A DNA stretch of 64,000 nt from Virgisporangium aurantiacum (GCF_016863635.1 NZ_BOPG01000067.1:62001-126000); one strand, 5' to 3'; counted from the stretch's first letter, positions 18,784 to 28,180 are shown. Notes: generated by a model from the letters alone, not told the origin. Translations and numbers: made by a program.

Positions 18784-18816
18784 TCGTGGACCCCTTCCGA
18801 CGGAAGGGGTCCACGA
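18784..18816. terminator. Bidirectional hairpin terminator between pimB and the LuxR regulator
   Basis: Perfect 15-bp inverted repeat (18784-18798 with 18802-18816) around a 3-base loop, lying between the convergent stop codons of pimB and the response regulator. No long T-tract on either strand, so termination may rely on the hairpin alone or on Rho. Confidence 0.8.
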
Positions 18817-18824
18817 GCGAAACG

Positions 18825-19496
18825 CTAGAACTTCGGGGCGTCCGGCGCTTCCAGCAGACCGAGGCGCAGGGCGGTCATCAGAGCCTGGGCGCGGTTGGCC
18901 GCGCCGAGCTTCTCGTAGAGCTTCGAGATGTGGGTCTTCGCGGTGGACTCGGAGACGAACAGCTGCTTGGCGATGCCGGCCACGCTCATGCCGTCGGCGA
19001 GCAGGCGCAGCACCTGGCCCTCGCGCGGCGACAACTGCGGACCCTGCGGCGCCAGCCGCCGCTTCATCGCCTCGGCCAGGTCGGCGGCGGTGAACGCCGA
19101 CGGCGCCGAGGCGGCGTGCCGGGCGGCGGCCACGACCTCGTCGGCCGGGGCGGTCTTCGGGACGAACGCGCTCGCGCCCGCCTCCAGCGCACCGAACAAC
19201 TGGTCGTCACCGGCGTACATGGTCAGGACGACGATGCCGATCGTCGCGCTGTTCTTCCGTAACGCGCGGGTCGCCTCCAGGCCGCTGCCGTCGGGCAGCC
19301 GCAGGTCCATGATCACGACCTCGGGCTGTAACGCTCCGGCCAGCCGGATCGCCTCGGCAGCAGTCGAGGCCTCCCCGACCACCTCGAACTGGCGGTCACG
19401 CTCGAAGGCGTGCCGCAGGCCGCGACGGATCAGGTCGTGGTCGTCGACGAGCAGCACCTTCGTGCGCGTCGTCGGGGTCGCGTTGGTGGTGGTCAT
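18825..19496 (-). CDS. NarL/LuxR-type response regulator
   Basis: 223-residue two-component regulator. The receiver domain (about 12-130) has VDDHD acidic residues, phosphoacceptor Asp in VIMDLRLPDG and switch lysine in FVPKTAP. The C-terminal LuxR-type HTH (about 155-215) contains LSPREGQVLRLLADGMS and AKTHISKLYEKLGAANRAQA. It lies 27 bp downstream of the histidine kinase gene on the same strand, so the pair is almost certainly a cognate system. Upstream fadD-like gene overlaps the kinase, placing all three in one operon. Confidence 0.93.
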   Translation of the reverse strand: MTTTNATPTTRTKVLLVDDHDLIRRGLRHAFERDRQFEVVGEASTAAEAIRLAGALQPEVVIMDLRLPDGSGLEATRALRKNSATIGIVVLTMYAGDDQLFGALEAGASAFVPKTAPADEVVAAARHAASAPSAFTAADLAEAMKRRLAPQGPQLSPREGQVLRLLADGMSVAGIAKQLFVSESTAKTHISKLYEKLGAANRAQALMTALRLGLLEAPDAPKF

Positions 19497-19523
19497 ACGC
19501 GGTGCTCTCTCCCTTTCGTGATG

Positions 19524-21236
19524 TCACACGCTACCGCGTCGGGTGGCCGTACCGAGCACGACGGCGACCGTCGTACCCGTCGGATTCCGCGGCTTGATCT
19601 CGAGGCGCCCGCGGATACGGTCTGCTCGTTCTTTCATGATCGCAAGACCGTACCGCCCGTCCGGACGCGAATCTCCGATACCGGACCCATCATCGGAGAC
19701 TTCGATATTCGCGTACGGCGGATCAACGACGCAGGTGACCCACAGATTCTCGGCACCCGCGTGCTTTCTCGCGTTGGTGATGGCCTCCTGTGCGATTCGC
19801 AGCAGTTCGGCCTCGACGGCCGCGGGCAGCCGCGCCGTCGACTCGTTGAGCGTGAAGTGCACCCGCAGCCCGCCGGTCGCGGCGATCGTGCGGGCGTAAT
19901 CGGCGACCGCGGCGGTGAGACCGCCGTACCGGTCGACCTCGCTGCGCAGTTCGAACAGCGAGAGACGGAGTTCGGTGATGACCCGGGTGACCTCGGCCCG
20001 CAGCACCCGCAGCTCCTCCACGGCCGGCGCCGAGTCGGGGGTGTCGGGCAGTGCGGCCAGCGTGTTGTCGATGCCGTACCCGACCATCACCAGTTCCTGC
20101 GCCACGCCGTCGTGGATCTCGCGGGCAAGTCGCTGCCGCTCCTCGGTGGTGGCGATCGTGCGGACCTCGTCGAAGAGCAGTGCGGCCTCCAGCCGGATCG
20201 CGGCCGGGCCGACCACGTCGACCACCCGCTTGATCACCGGCTGCGGGTAGGCGCCCGCGCTGTCGGTCTCCATCGCGACCAGGCCGATCGTGCGGACGCC
20301 CGCGACCAGCGGCACTACGAGTGCCGACACCTCGGTACCGGCCGGCACGGTGGTCCGGCTCTGCGAGCGGGCCGACGTCTGTGGCTGCTGGCTGGCCCAC
20401 GCGTCGGCGATGGCCGAGTCGGCGTCGAGCGCCGTCTCCCAGTCGACCCGGTCGGTGCCGTGCTGGGCGAGGACGACCAACCGCCCGCCGCCGCTGGCCG
20501 ACAGCACCGCCGACCGCTCCACCGGCACCAGCGCGCGCACCTCCTCGATCAGGTGCTCGGCGAGGCCGCCGGGGTCGAGGGTGGCGCCGGGCAGCTGACG
20601 GGCGACGCTGCGCAACTGGGTGAGCAGCCGGGCCGCCTCGGCGTACGGCTGCGGGGCGACCCGCCGGTTCTGCATCCGCCGCCGCATGGCGCCGATGACC
20701 TCGCCGGCGAGCACGCTGACCACCAGCCACTGCGCGCAGGCGAGGAGGTAGCCGGCTTCGCCGGCCAGTCCGTCGGTGAGCCCGGCGCCGGTGAGCACGC
20801 CGGCGGCGCCGGCGATCAGCGCGAACGACTCGATCCGGTGGCCGTAGAGCACCGCGACGACCACCGGCACCGTCAGGTACGGCAGCACCGCGGCGGCCAT
20901 CGCCGGCTCGGACTCCGCCGCGACCGCGGCCGCGGCCAGCCCGCACAGCACCACCTCGGCGAGCCGCGACAGCGGTCCGATCACCGGGTGGGCGGCGCCG
21001 AGCAGCGACGGCACGGCGGCCAGCGTGAGCAGACCGAGCCAGCCGAGCACCCGCGCGTCGTCGGTGGCCCACAGCGACAGGACGGTGGCCATCGCCAGCA
21101 ACGTCGCCCGGCTGGCAACCGGCAACGCGTGGATCCGCGGCCACGGCGGGGGCGTACGCACCCGGGCCTCCGGCGGGATCGCCCGCCACGAGCCGCTCTC
21201 GGTGTGGACCGTCTGCCAGCCGCTTTCACCCGCCAT
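19524..21236 (-). CDS. NarL-type sensor histidine kinase with membrane and GAF-like domains
   Basis: 570-residue kinase. The N-terminal half has about five hydrophobic segments (residues 35-180), followed by a GAF-like domain (about 220-350), a HisKA_3 dimerisation helix with the phosphoacceptor in LAREIHDGVAQEL, and a HATPase domain with EAITNARKHA (N box) and DDGSGIGD / GRYGLAIMKERA (G boxes). ATG at 21236 overlaps the fadD stop by 11 bp, indicating coupling. Signal unknown; co-transcription with an acyl-CoA ligase suggests, but does not show, a lipid or membrane cue. Confidence 0.9.
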   Translation of the reverse strand: MAGESGWQTVHTESGSWRAIPPEARVRTPPPWPRIHALPVASRATLLAMATVLSLWATDDARVLGWLGLLTLAAVPSLLGAAHPVIGPLSRLAEVVLCGLAAAAVAAESEPAMAAAVLPYLTVPVVVAVLYGHRIESFALIAGAAGVLTGAGLTDGLAGEAGYLLACAQWLVVSVLAGEVIGAMRRRMQNRRVAPQPYAEAARLLTQLRSVARQLPGATLDPGGLAEHLIEEVRALVPVERSAVLSASGGGRLVVLAQHGTDRVDWETALDADSAIADAWASQQPQTSARSQSRTTVPAGTEVSALVVPLVAGVRTIGLVAMETDSAGAYPQPVIKRVVDVVGPAAIRLEAALLFDEVRTIATTEERQRLAREIHDGVAQELVMVGYGIDNTLAALPDTPDSAPAVEELRVLRAEVTRVITELRLSLFELRSEVDRYGGLTAAVADYARTIAATGGLRVHFTLNESTARLPAAVEAELLRIAQEAITNARKHAGAENLWVTCVVDPPYANIEVSDDGSGIGDSRPDGRYGLAIMKERADRIRGRLEIKPRNPTGTTVAVVLGTATRRGSV

Positions 21237-23004
21237 AGATCGCAGCGATTTCGTCGGCGTACTCCTTCAGGACCACATTCCGTTTGATCTTCAGGGACGG
21301 TGTCATCTCACCGGCCTCTTCGGTGAATTCACGGGGGAGAATCCGGAACTCCTTGATGGCTTCGGCCTTGGACACGGCGAGGTTAGCGGCATCAACCGCC
21401 TTCTGCACCTCGCCGCGCAGGTCACCGTCACTCTGTAGAGTTTCGACGGTCGCCGATGCCGGCTTTCCGTTGTCGGCCAGCCAGTTGGCGAATGCGTCCT
21501 GGTCGATCGTCACGAGCGCCGCGATGAACGGTTTGCCGTCACCGACCACCATGCTCTGGCTGACGAGCGGGTGAGCCTGTAGGCGGTCCTCGAGCACCGC
21601 GGGCGCGACGTTCTTGCCGCCGGCGGTCACGATGATCTCCTTCTTGCGCCCGGTGATGCGCAGGTACCCGTCCTCGTCGAGGCTCCCGAGGTCGCCGGTG
21701 TGGAACCAGCCGTCCTGGAGGACCTCGGCGGTGGCCTTCTCGTTCTTCCAGTAGCCCTGGAACACGTTGCCGCCGCGCACGAGGATCTCGCCGTCGTCGG
21801 CGATCCGCACGGTGACGCCCGGCAGCGGCCGGCCGACGGTGCCGACGCGGATGGCGTTCTGCAGGTTGATGGCGACGCCCGGCGCGGTCTCGGTGAGCCC
21901 GTACCCCTCGTAGATCGTCACACCGACCCCGCGGAAGAAGTGCCCCAGCCGGTCGCCGAGCGGCGCGCCGCCGGAGATGCTCATCTCGCACTCGCCGCCC
22001 AGCGCGGCCCGGATCTTCGAGTACACGAGGCGGTCGAAGGCGGCGTGCTGGGCCCGTAGGAACAGGCCCGCTTTCCCCTCGGCCGCGCTGTGGTCGATCG
22101 CGATCTTCTCGGCGCGGTCGAAAATGGCGCCCAGGCCGTCGGCGTGCGCGCGCAGTTTCGCGGCCGTGAAGACCTTCTCGAAGATGCGCGGCATCGCGAG
22201 CAGGAATGTGGGCCTGAACTGGCGCATGGCGTTCGACAGGTTCTTGATGTCGGCGTCGGGCCGCATCAGGCACGGGGTGCGCACCACCGCCACCTGGATC
22301 AGCCGCGCGAACGAGTGCGCCAGCGGCAGGAACAGCAGCGTCCGCCCGCGCCGGTTCACGTAGTCGTCGAGGCCCTTGAGGGCGTTGGCGGCGTTGAAGT
22401 CGATGTTCCGGTGGGTGAGCACGCAGCCCTTCGGGCGTCCCGTGGTGCCGCTGGTGTAGATGATGGTGGCGAGGTCGTCGGCGCGCCCGGCGCGCCGCCG
22501 CTCCGCCAGTGCCTCCGTCTTTTCGGCGGGGGCGCCGGCGCCGCGCAGGTCGGCGAGCGTCGGCCCGGCACCCTCGATCGCCCACATTTTTTCAAGACCG
22601 GTGGACGTGACGTGCGCACGGTGATCGTTCGTCTCCACGACGCACGCGACCGCGTCCGAGTCCTCGATGATCCACGCCACCTGCTCGGCGCTGGAACTGT
22701 CGTAGATGGGCACGGTGACCGCGCCCACGGCCCAGATCGCGTAGTCGACCAGCGTCCACTCGTAGCGCGTCCGGCTCATCAGCGCGACCCGGTCGCCCCG
22801 CTCGACGCCGCTCGCGATCAGGCCGTTCGCGACGGCCGTCACGTCGTCGCGGAACTGCGCACAGGTGACGTCGGCCCAGCCGTCCGCCGTGCGGCGGTGG
22901 AACTGGACGAAGTCCGGCGTCTGCTCGGCGTTGGCCCAGACCGCGTCGGCGAGGGTGGCGTCGTCGTCGATCGAGGCGACGGGTGGGACCGCGACCTCGC
23001 GCAT
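21226..23004 (-). CDS. Long-chain fatty acyl-CoA ligase (FadD15-like)
   Basis: 592-residue AMP-forming acyl-CoA synthetase. The P-loop-like AMP motif is IIYTSGTTGRPKG, the adenine motif is YEGYGLTETAPG, and the hinge region is WFHTGDLGSLDEDGYLRITGRKKEIIVTAGGKNVAP, typical of the bacterial long-chain (FadD15/FAA1) branch. The ATG at 23004 is preceded by AAAGGAG at good spacing, giving MREVAVPPVAS. M. tuberculosis has fadD15 beside pimB (from memory), which supports orthology. First gene of a likely operon with the histidine kinase and response regulator. Confidence 0.9.
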   Translation of the reverse strand: MREVAVPPVASIDDDATLADAVWANAEQTPDFVQFHRRTADGWADVTCAQFRDDVTAVANGLIASGVERGDRVALMSRTRYEWTLVDYAIWAVGAVTVPIYDSSSAEQVAWIIEDSDAVACVVETNDHRAHVTSTGLEKMWAIEGAGPTLADLRGAGAPAEKTEALAERRRAGRADDLATIIYTSGTTGRPKGCVLTHRNIDFNAANALKGLDDYVNRRGRTLLFLPLAHSFARLIQVAVVRTPCLMRPDADIKNLSNAMRQFRPTFLLAMPRIFEKVFTAAKLRAHADGLGAIFDRAEKIAIDHSAAEGKAGLFLRAQHAAFDRLVYSKIRAALGGECEMSISGGAPLGDRLGHFFRGVGVTIYEGYGLTETAPGVAINLQNAIRVGTVGRPLPGVTVRIADDGEILVRGGNVFQGYWKNEKATAEVLQDGWFHTGDLGSLDEDGYLRITGRKKEIIVTAGGKNVAPAVLEDRLQAHPLVSQSMVVGDGKPFIAALVTIDQDAFANWLADNGKPASATVETLQSDGDLRGEVQKAVDAANLAVSKAEAIKEFRILPREFTEEAGEMTPSLKIKRNVVLKEYADEIAAIYGG

Positions 23005-23086
23005 GGTGTCTCCTTTGTCCGTGGGGTTGTGCGTGACGCTACCGCGCCCCGCCGGGTATCGGCGTTCACCAGGTAGCCTGCCCACC

Positions 23087-23536
23087 ATGACGGACACGTC
23101 GACGCAGTCGATCACGATCGCCGCGCCGCCCGCGAAGGTCGCCGAGGTGATCTGCGACTTCGCCCGGTATCCCGAGTGGGTGTCGGCGATGAAGTCGGTA
23201 AAGGTGATCGAAGAGTATGAGGACGGGTACGCGAGTCAGGTGCGGTTCAGCCTCGACGCGGGCGTGCTCACCGACGAGTACACCCTGAAGTACGAGTACG
23301 CCGAGGACATCTCGCGCATCGAGTGGCACCTGGCGGAGCCGACGAAACTGCAGAAACGGCAGGACGGGGCGTACGACATCGCGCCGGGCCCGGACGGCTC
23401 GACGCTGGTGACCTACACGCTCGCGGTCGACGTGAACCTGGGCATGTTCGGAATGTTCCGGAGCAAGGCGGAGAAAGCCATCATGGATTTCGCTCTTCGG
23501 GACCTCAAACGTCGGGTAGAAAGTCTTTCGAAATGA
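23087..23536 (+). CDS. SRPBCC (polyketide cyclase/START-like) protein
   Basis: 149-residue single-domain SRPBCC protein, a hydrophobic-ligand-binding fold. It begins TQSITIAAPPAKVAEVICDFARYPEW, a family hallmark, and ends with an amphipathic helix (FRSKAEKAIMDFALRDLKRRVESL). Counterpart of M. tuberculosis Rv2185c by sequence style and position near fadD15 (from memory). Divergent from the acyl-CoA ligase. The stop codon overlaps the next gene's ATG (ATGA). Ligand unknown; a lipid is plausible. Confidence 0.87.
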   Translation: MTDTSTQSITIAAPPAKVAEVICDFARYPEWVSAMKSVKVIEEYEDGYASQVRFSLDAGVLTDEYTLKYEYAEDISRIEWHLAEPTKLQKRQDGAYDIAPGPDGSTLVTYTLAVDVNLGMFGMFRSKAEKAIMDFALRDLKRRVESLSK

Positions 23537-24144
23537 CTGATCCGAAAGATCCACGGGAAGAGGCCGAGCGGCTCATCGCGTCGGTGCTCGGGAGCGCGTC
23601 GGTGGCGGCCGAGAACCTGAGCGGCTTCGCCACCGGGTCGGCCGAGTGCTGCGTGTGCCCGGTGTGCAAGGCGATCGCCGCGGCGCGGGAGCCGAACCCG
23701 CAGGTGGCGGAGCGGCTCGCCACCGGCGCGGGCGATCTCGCGTCGGGCGTGGCGAACCTCCTGCGCACGATGGCCCGGGCCGCGAGTGACTTCGGTTCCT
23801 CGGGTTCGGGTGGCGCGGGCAGCTCGGGCGACTCGGCGCCCAGGGCGTCGGCCGGAACCGCAACCGAGGACCCGTGGGCCACCGCCACCCGGGCGGCCGC
23901 CGAGGCCGAGGCCGGCGTCACCGAAAAGCCCGCGCCCGGCCCCACCGACAAGCCGGCCGCACCGGGTGCCGCGGAGCCGGCGGCCCCGCCGAACCCGCCG
24001 CGGCCGATGGCGAAGAAGGCCGTCAAGCCGAAGGCGCCCGCCGAACCTCCCACCGCGACAGCCGCCGAGCCCCTCACCGAGCCTCCCGCTGAGCCCCCCG
24101 TGGAACCCGTCGACACTCCGTCGGAGACGGACGAGGAGCGATAG
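23533..24144 (+). CDS. Hypothetical protein with CxCxxC cluster and Pro/Ala-rich tail
   Basis: 203 residues, translationally coupled to the SRPBCC gene. The N-terminal 85 residues are ordered and contain ECCVCPVCKAI, a possible metal site, and an amphipathic helix (ERLATGAGDLASGVANLLRTM). From about residue 90 the protein becomes low-complexity (Ser/Gly, then Pro/Glu/Ala repeats) and is probably disordered. Conserved placement between the SRPBCC and ROK kinase genes suggests a shared operon of five genes (23087-25789). No function assigned. Confidence 0.75.
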   Translation: MTDPKDPREEAERLIASVLGSASVAAENLSGFATGSAECCVCPVCKAIAAAREPNPQVAERLATGAGDLASGVANLLRTMARAASDFGSSGSGGAGSSGDSAPRASAGTATEDPWATATRAAAEAEAGVTEKPAPGPTDKPAAPGAAEPAAPPNPPRPMAKKAVKPKAPAEPPTATAAEPLTEPPAEPPVEPVDTPSETDEER

Positions 24145-24149
24145 CACAC

Positions 24150-25094
24150 GTGACACTCACCATCGGGGTGGACATCGGCGGAACCAAGGTCCTCGGGGCC
24201 GTCGTCGACGAGAACGGCGAGGTGCTGGCACAGACCCGGCGCGACACGCCGGCCCTCGACACCGGGGCGATCGTCGACCGCACCGTGGCGGTGATCGAGG
24301 AACTGCGGGCGGCCCACGACGTCGCCGCGGTCGGGATCGGCGCGGCCGGCTGGATCGACGCGGCCCGGGCGAACGTGCTCTACGCCCCGAACCTGGCCTG
24401 GCGCAACGAGCCGCTGCGCGACCTGCTCGCCGCGAAGGTCGACATCCCGGTGGTGGTGGAGAACGACGGCAACGTGGCGGCGTGGGCCGAGTTCCTGTAC
24501 GGCGCCGGACGCGACGCCGACGACTCGATGGTGCTCGTAGCGGTGGGCACCGGGATCGGGTCCGGCATCGTCATCGGCGGGCAGCTGATCCGGGGCTCGC
24601 ACGGGATCGCCGGCGAGGTCGGCCACGTCACCTCGGTACCCGGTGGACACCTGTGCGGCTGCGGCCGGCTCGGGTGCCTGGAGCAGTACGCCAGCGGCAG
24701 CGCGCTCGTGCGGTTCGCCCGGCAGGCGGCCACCGACGACCCCGACGTCGCGAAGCAGATGCTCAAGGCGGCGGGGTCGGTGGAGGCGATCAACGGTCCG
24801 CTGGTCACCCAGGCGGCCAAGGCGGGTGACCAGGCCGCGCTGGCGGCGTTCGACCAGATCGCCTTCTGGCTCGGCACCGGGCTCGCCGACCTGGTGCAGA
24901 TCTTCGATCCGCAGGTGCTGGTGATCGGCGGCGGGGTCGTCGAGTCCGGCGACCTGTTGCTGGCGCCGGTGCGCCGGCACTTCGACGAGGCGCTGGCACA
25001 GCGCGGCCGGTTGCCGGTCGGCGAGGTGCGGCCGGCGCTGATGGGGAACAAGGCCGGTGTGATCGGTGCGGCCGATCTCGCCCGGCGCCGCTGA
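24150..25094 (+). CDS. ROK-family sugar kinase (glucokinase-like)
   Basis: 314-residue ROK kinase phosphorylating a hexose, most likely glucose. The N-terminal phosphate motif is GVDIGGTKVLGA, the catalytic Asp is in VENDGNVAAWAEF, and the ROK consensus zinc-binding segment is GHLCGCGRLGCLEQYASG, with a nearby His in GEVGH. A second glycine motif VGTGIGSGIVIG precedes it. GTG start at 24150, five bases after the previous stop. Some ROK proteins are regulators, but this one lacks an HTH. Confidence 0.88.
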   Translation: MTLTIGVDIGGTKVLGAVVDENGEVLAQTRRDTPALDTGAIVDRTVAVIEELRAAHDVAAVGIGAAGWIDAARANVLYAPNLAWRNEPLRDLLAAKVDIPVVVENDGNVAAWAEFLYGAGRDADDSMVLVAVGTGIGSGIVIGGQLIRGSHGIAGEVGHVTSVPGGHLCGCGRLGCLEQYASGSALVRFARQAATDDPDVAKQMLKAAGSVEAINGPLVTQAAKAGDQAALAAFDQIAFWLGTGLADLVQIFDPQVLVIGGGVVESGDLLLAPVRRHFDEALAQRGRLPVGEVRPALMGNKAGVIGAADLARRR

Positions 25095-25105
25095 GAGAGG
25101 CTCTC

Positions 25106-25789
25106 GTGCACAAGATCCGCGTGATGTCGTACAACATCCACAGCTCCCGGGACGACCTGCGCGCGCTCGGCGCCGTCGTGCGGGCCGAGGAGCCCGACCT
25201 CCTGCTGGTGCAGGAGGCGCCGCGGCGGTTCCGCTGGCGCGGCAAGAACGCGTCCCTCGCCCGCCGGTGGGGGATGCTGCACGCCGGCGGCGGCCTGTGG
25301 GCGCTCGGGAACTCGGCGTTCACCACGCTGCGGGTGGGCGTCCGGGAGACCTGGGACGTCCAGTTCCCGCTCACGCCGGGCCGGCACATGCGCGGGGCCG
25401 TGTTCGTGCGGTGCACGGTCGGCCGCAGCAGGTTCATCGCCGTCGGGACGCACCTGTCGCTCGACGCGACCGAGCGGGTGTCGCAGGCCCAGTTGCTGAA
25501 GGAGCACCTGGCCGGGCTCGACGAGCCGTACGTGGTGGCCGGTGACCTGAACGAGGAGCCCGGCGGCGGTGGCTGGCGCACGCTGGCCGACGGCCTCGTC
25601 GACGCGGCCGACGCCAAGGAGTGCGGCGACATCTTCACGTACTCGTGCGCGTCGCCCCGGCGCCGCATCGACGGCGTCTTCGTCGACCCGAGGATCGACG
25701 TCCTCGACTACCGCTTGATCGACTCCGACCTGGCGAAGGCCGCGAGCGACCACTTCCCGCTCGTGGTCGACCTGGCGCTCCCCGAATAG
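25106..25789 (+). CDS. Endonuclease/exonuclease/phosphatase (EEP) family protein
   Basis: 227-residue EEP-fold metal-dependent phosphodiesterase. The family landmarks are MSYNIHSS, LLLVQEAP (metal Glu), VVAGDLNEEP (Asp/Asn), and the C-terminal ASDHFPLVVDL (catalytic Asp-His). GTG start at 25106 with GAGAGG upstream. No signal peptide or membrane segment is seen. Substrate could be nucleic acid, a phospholipid or a phosphosugar; the sequence does not decide. Last gene of the SRPBCC-ROK operon. Confidence 0.85.
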   Translation: MHKIRVMSYNIHSSRDDLRALGAVVRAEEPDLLLVQEAPRRFRWRGKNASLARRWGMLHAGGGLWALGNSAFTTLRVGVRETWDVQFPLTPGRHMRGAVFVRCTVGRSRFIAVGTHLSLDATERVSQAQLLKEHLAGLDEPYVVAGDLNEEPGGGGWRTLADGLVDAADAKECGDIFTYSCASPRRRIDGVFVDPRIDVLDYRLIDSDLAKAASDHFPLVVDLALPE

Positions 25790-25859
25790 TCCCGCTGGAC
25801 AAATCGATCGGTAGTTGGCGAAGATTCCCGCCGGGGCTATTCGCATTGGGGAGAACGCG

Positions 25860-27383
25860 GTGGGTGATGAGGTGGCGGCAACGCGACCAGCGGGGCAGCA
25901 GCCCGGTACCCCCGCCGTCCCCAAGGAGTGGCCGTCGGTGCCGGGGGCCTCTCCGGCCGTCCCCGCGCCGCGCAGCGGCCAACCGAAACTGCCCGACCAG
26001 CGCGCGGCCGGTACGGCCGGGCGCACGGCGGACATCTCCGACCGGGGTGAGGCCGTCTGCGTGATCGGCGCGGGCGGCAGCGGCCTGGCCGCGATCAAGA
26101 ACTTCAAGCAGTTCGGGTTCGACGTCGACTGCTACGAGCGGGAGACCGGCGTCGGCGGCGCCTGGAACTGGCGGCACGAGCGCAGCCCCGTGTACGCCAG
26201 CACGCACCTCATCTCCAGCAAGCCGTTCACCCAGTTCCCCGACTTCCCGATGCCCGACGACTGGCCGGACTACCCGCACCACTCCAGCCTGCTCGCCTAC
26301 TTCGAGCGCTACACCGACCACTTCGGGCTGCGCGACCACATCTGGTTCGGCACCGAGGTGGTCAAGGTGACGCCGACCCGGGAGGGCGACCCGAGGACCT
26401 CGTGGGACGTGACGGTCCGCGGGGTGCGTGGCGGTTCGGAGAAGACGCTGCGGTACGCCGCCGTGGTGGTGGCGAACGGGCACAACTGGGCACCGAAGCT
26501 GCCCAACTACCCGGGCCTCGACACGTTCGGCGGCACCGTCCTGCACGCCAGCGCCTACAAGGACGCGGCGCAGATCCGGGGCAAGCGGGTGCTGGTGGTC
26601 GGCGCGGGCAACACCGGCTGCGACATCGCCGTCGAGGCGGCGCAGCAGGGGACCAAGTGCTGGCACTCCAGCCGGCGCGGCTACTGGTACGCGCCGAAGT
26701 ACGCCTTCGGCAAGCCGTCCGACCAGGTCAACGACCGGGTGCTCGGCCTGGGGCTGCCGCTCAAGCTGCGCCAGTGGCTGTTCCACCTCACGATGCGGCT
26801 CACCGTCGGCGACCTGGAACGGTTCGGCCTGCCCAGGCCCGACCACCGGATCTACGAGACCCACCCGATCGCGAACAGCCAGCTCGTCTACCACGTGGGG
26901 CACGGCGGGATCACGCCGGTGCCCGACATCGAGCGGTTCGAGCGCAACCAGGTGGTGTTCAGCGACGGCCGCACGGCCGACCCGGACGTGGTCGTGCTCG
27001 CCACCGGCTACCTGCCCCGGTTCGAGTTCCTCCCGCCGGCGTTCTTCGGCGGCGACGACCGGGGGCGGCCGCACCTGCGCTGGCAGATCTTCTCGCCGAA
27101 CCACCCGACCCTCTCCTTCGTCGGGCTGGTGCAGCCCGACTCGGGCATCTTCACGATCTGCCACTGGCAGAGCGAGCTGGCCGCGGCCTGGCTGCGCCTG
27201 GCCGAGTCGACCCCCGACCGGGCGGCGGCCTGGTGGCAGAAGGCGGCCGAGCCGGGCGGAAAATACTCCGACGCCGACGTCAAGGACTCCAGCCGGCACT
27301 GGCTCGAGGTCAGCCACTTCGTCTACCTCAAGGCCCTGCAACGCGCGATCAACTCCCTGACCAGCGAGAAGGTCGCCTCATGA
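25860..27383 (+). CDS. Flavin-containing monooxygenase (FMO type)
   Basis: 507-residue NADPH/FAD monooxygenase. An N-terminal 60-residue Pro/Ala-rich extension precedes the FAD motif GAGGSGLAA. The FMO signature FGGTVLHASAY matches FxGxxxHxxxY, and the NADPH motif is GAGNTGCD; VLATGYLPRF is the conserved late ATG motif. This is the FMO rather than classical Baeyer-Villiger pattern, though some FMO-type enzymes do oxygenate ketones. GTG at 25860 is preferred because GGGGAG lies six bases upstream; a TTG at 25815 is also open. The stop overlaps the next hydrolase start. Confidence 0.87.
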   Translation: MGDEVAATRPAGQQPGTPAVPKEWPSVPGASPAVPAPRSGQPKLPDQRAAGTAGRTADISDRGEAVCVIGAGGSGLAAIKNFKQFGFDVDCYERETGVGGAWNWRHERSPVYASTHLISSKPFTQFPDFPMPDDWPDYPHHSSLLAYFERYTDHFGLRDHIWFGTEVVKVTPTREGDPRTSWDVTVRGVRGGSEKTLRYAAVVVANGHNWAPKLPNYPGLDTFGGTVLHASAYKDAAQIRGKRVLVVGAGNTGCDIAVEAAQQGTKCWHSSRRGYWYAPKYAFGKPSDQVNDRVLGLGLPLKLRQWLFHLTMRLTVGDLERFGLPRPDHRIYETHPIANSQLVYHVGHGGITPVPDIERFERNQVVFSDGRTADPDVVVLATGYLPRFEFLPPAFFGGDDRGRPHLRWQIFSPNHPTLSFVGLVQPDSGIFTICHWQSELAAAWLRLAESTPDRAAAWWQKAAEPGGKYSDADVKDSSRHWLEVSHFVYLKALQRAINSLTSEKVAS

Positions 27384-28180
27384 CGACGCGGGTGATCCGT
27401 CCGGACGAGTGGTCCGACCCGCCGCCGTCGGTGAAACGCGAGGTCATCGGCGTCCAGCCGGAGGGGCCGGCGACCGGTCCGCCGGTGCTGTTCGTGCCCG
27501 GCTTCGGGCAGGGCGCCTGGGTGTACGCCGAGCACTGGCTGGAGCGCACCGCCGCCCGCGGCTTCCCGGCGTACGCGATGAGCCTGCGCGGCCACGGGGC
27601 CAGCGGCAGCGCGCCGAAGTCCGGCCTGCGCGCCTACGTCCACGACGTCACCCAGGTCGCCGCCGGGCTGCCGCGCCAGGCCGTGCTGATCGGGCACGGC
27701 GCCGGCGCGCTGGTCGTCGCGATGGCGCTGGCGCGGTATCCGGTCAAGGCCGCGGCGCTGGTCGCGCCGGTCTTCGGCGGGCCGTTGGCCGCGGTGACGG
27801 CGTGCGCCCGCAACCCGCTCGGCGTGCTACCGGCGGCGTTCGGTGGGCGGCTCCGCCCCCGGCGCGGTCAACTGTTCAGCTCCGACCTGCCGGCCGAGGA
27901 GCAGCGGAACTACCTGGCCCGGCGCGGTCGGGCGTCGGCGCGCGCCCAGTGGCAGCTGTGCCAGGTCCGCGCGCCGGAGGAGCCGGTCGGCGCGCCCCCC
28001 GTCCTCGTGGTCGGCAGCCCCGACGACGGCCTGGTGTCGCGGGCCGACCTGGACCGGGTGGCCCGCCGCTACCAGGGCGCGCCGCTGTTGTTCCCGGGAA
28101 TGGGTCACGACCTGATGCTCGACGCCCGGTGGGCGGAGCCGCTCGACGCGATCCTCGACTGGCTGGAGAAGAACGCCTGA
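27380..28180 (+). CDS. Alpha/beta-hydrolase fold protein lacking the nucleophile serine
   Basis: 266 residues, coupled to the monooxygenase by an ATGA overlap. It has a normal alpha/beta-hydrolase layout: LFVPGFGQGAW oxyanion loop, LRGHGASGS, an acid in GSPDDG and the catalytic-like His in GMGHDLML. The nucleophile elbow reads GHGAG (105-109), with Gly107 (codon GGC at 27698-27700) where GxSxG requires serine. No other obvious Ser/Cys/Asp nucleophile sits at that position. It may be non-hydrolytic, a binding partner, or a decayed esterase. Monooxygenase-esterase pairs commonly process ketone-derived esters. Confidence 0.8.
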   Translation: MTTRVIRPDEWSDPPPSVKREVIGVQPEGPATGPPVLFVPGFGQGAWVYAEHWLERTAARGFPAYAMSLRGHGASGSAPKSGLRAYVHDVTQVAAGLPRQAVLIGHGAGALVVAMALARYPVKAAALVAPVFGGPLAAVTACARNPLGVLPAAFGGRLRPRRGQLFSSDLPAEEQRNYLARRGRASARAQWQLCQVRAPEEPVGAPPVLVVGSPDDGLVSRADLDRVARRYQGAPLLFPGMGHDLMLDARWAEPLDAILDWLEKNA

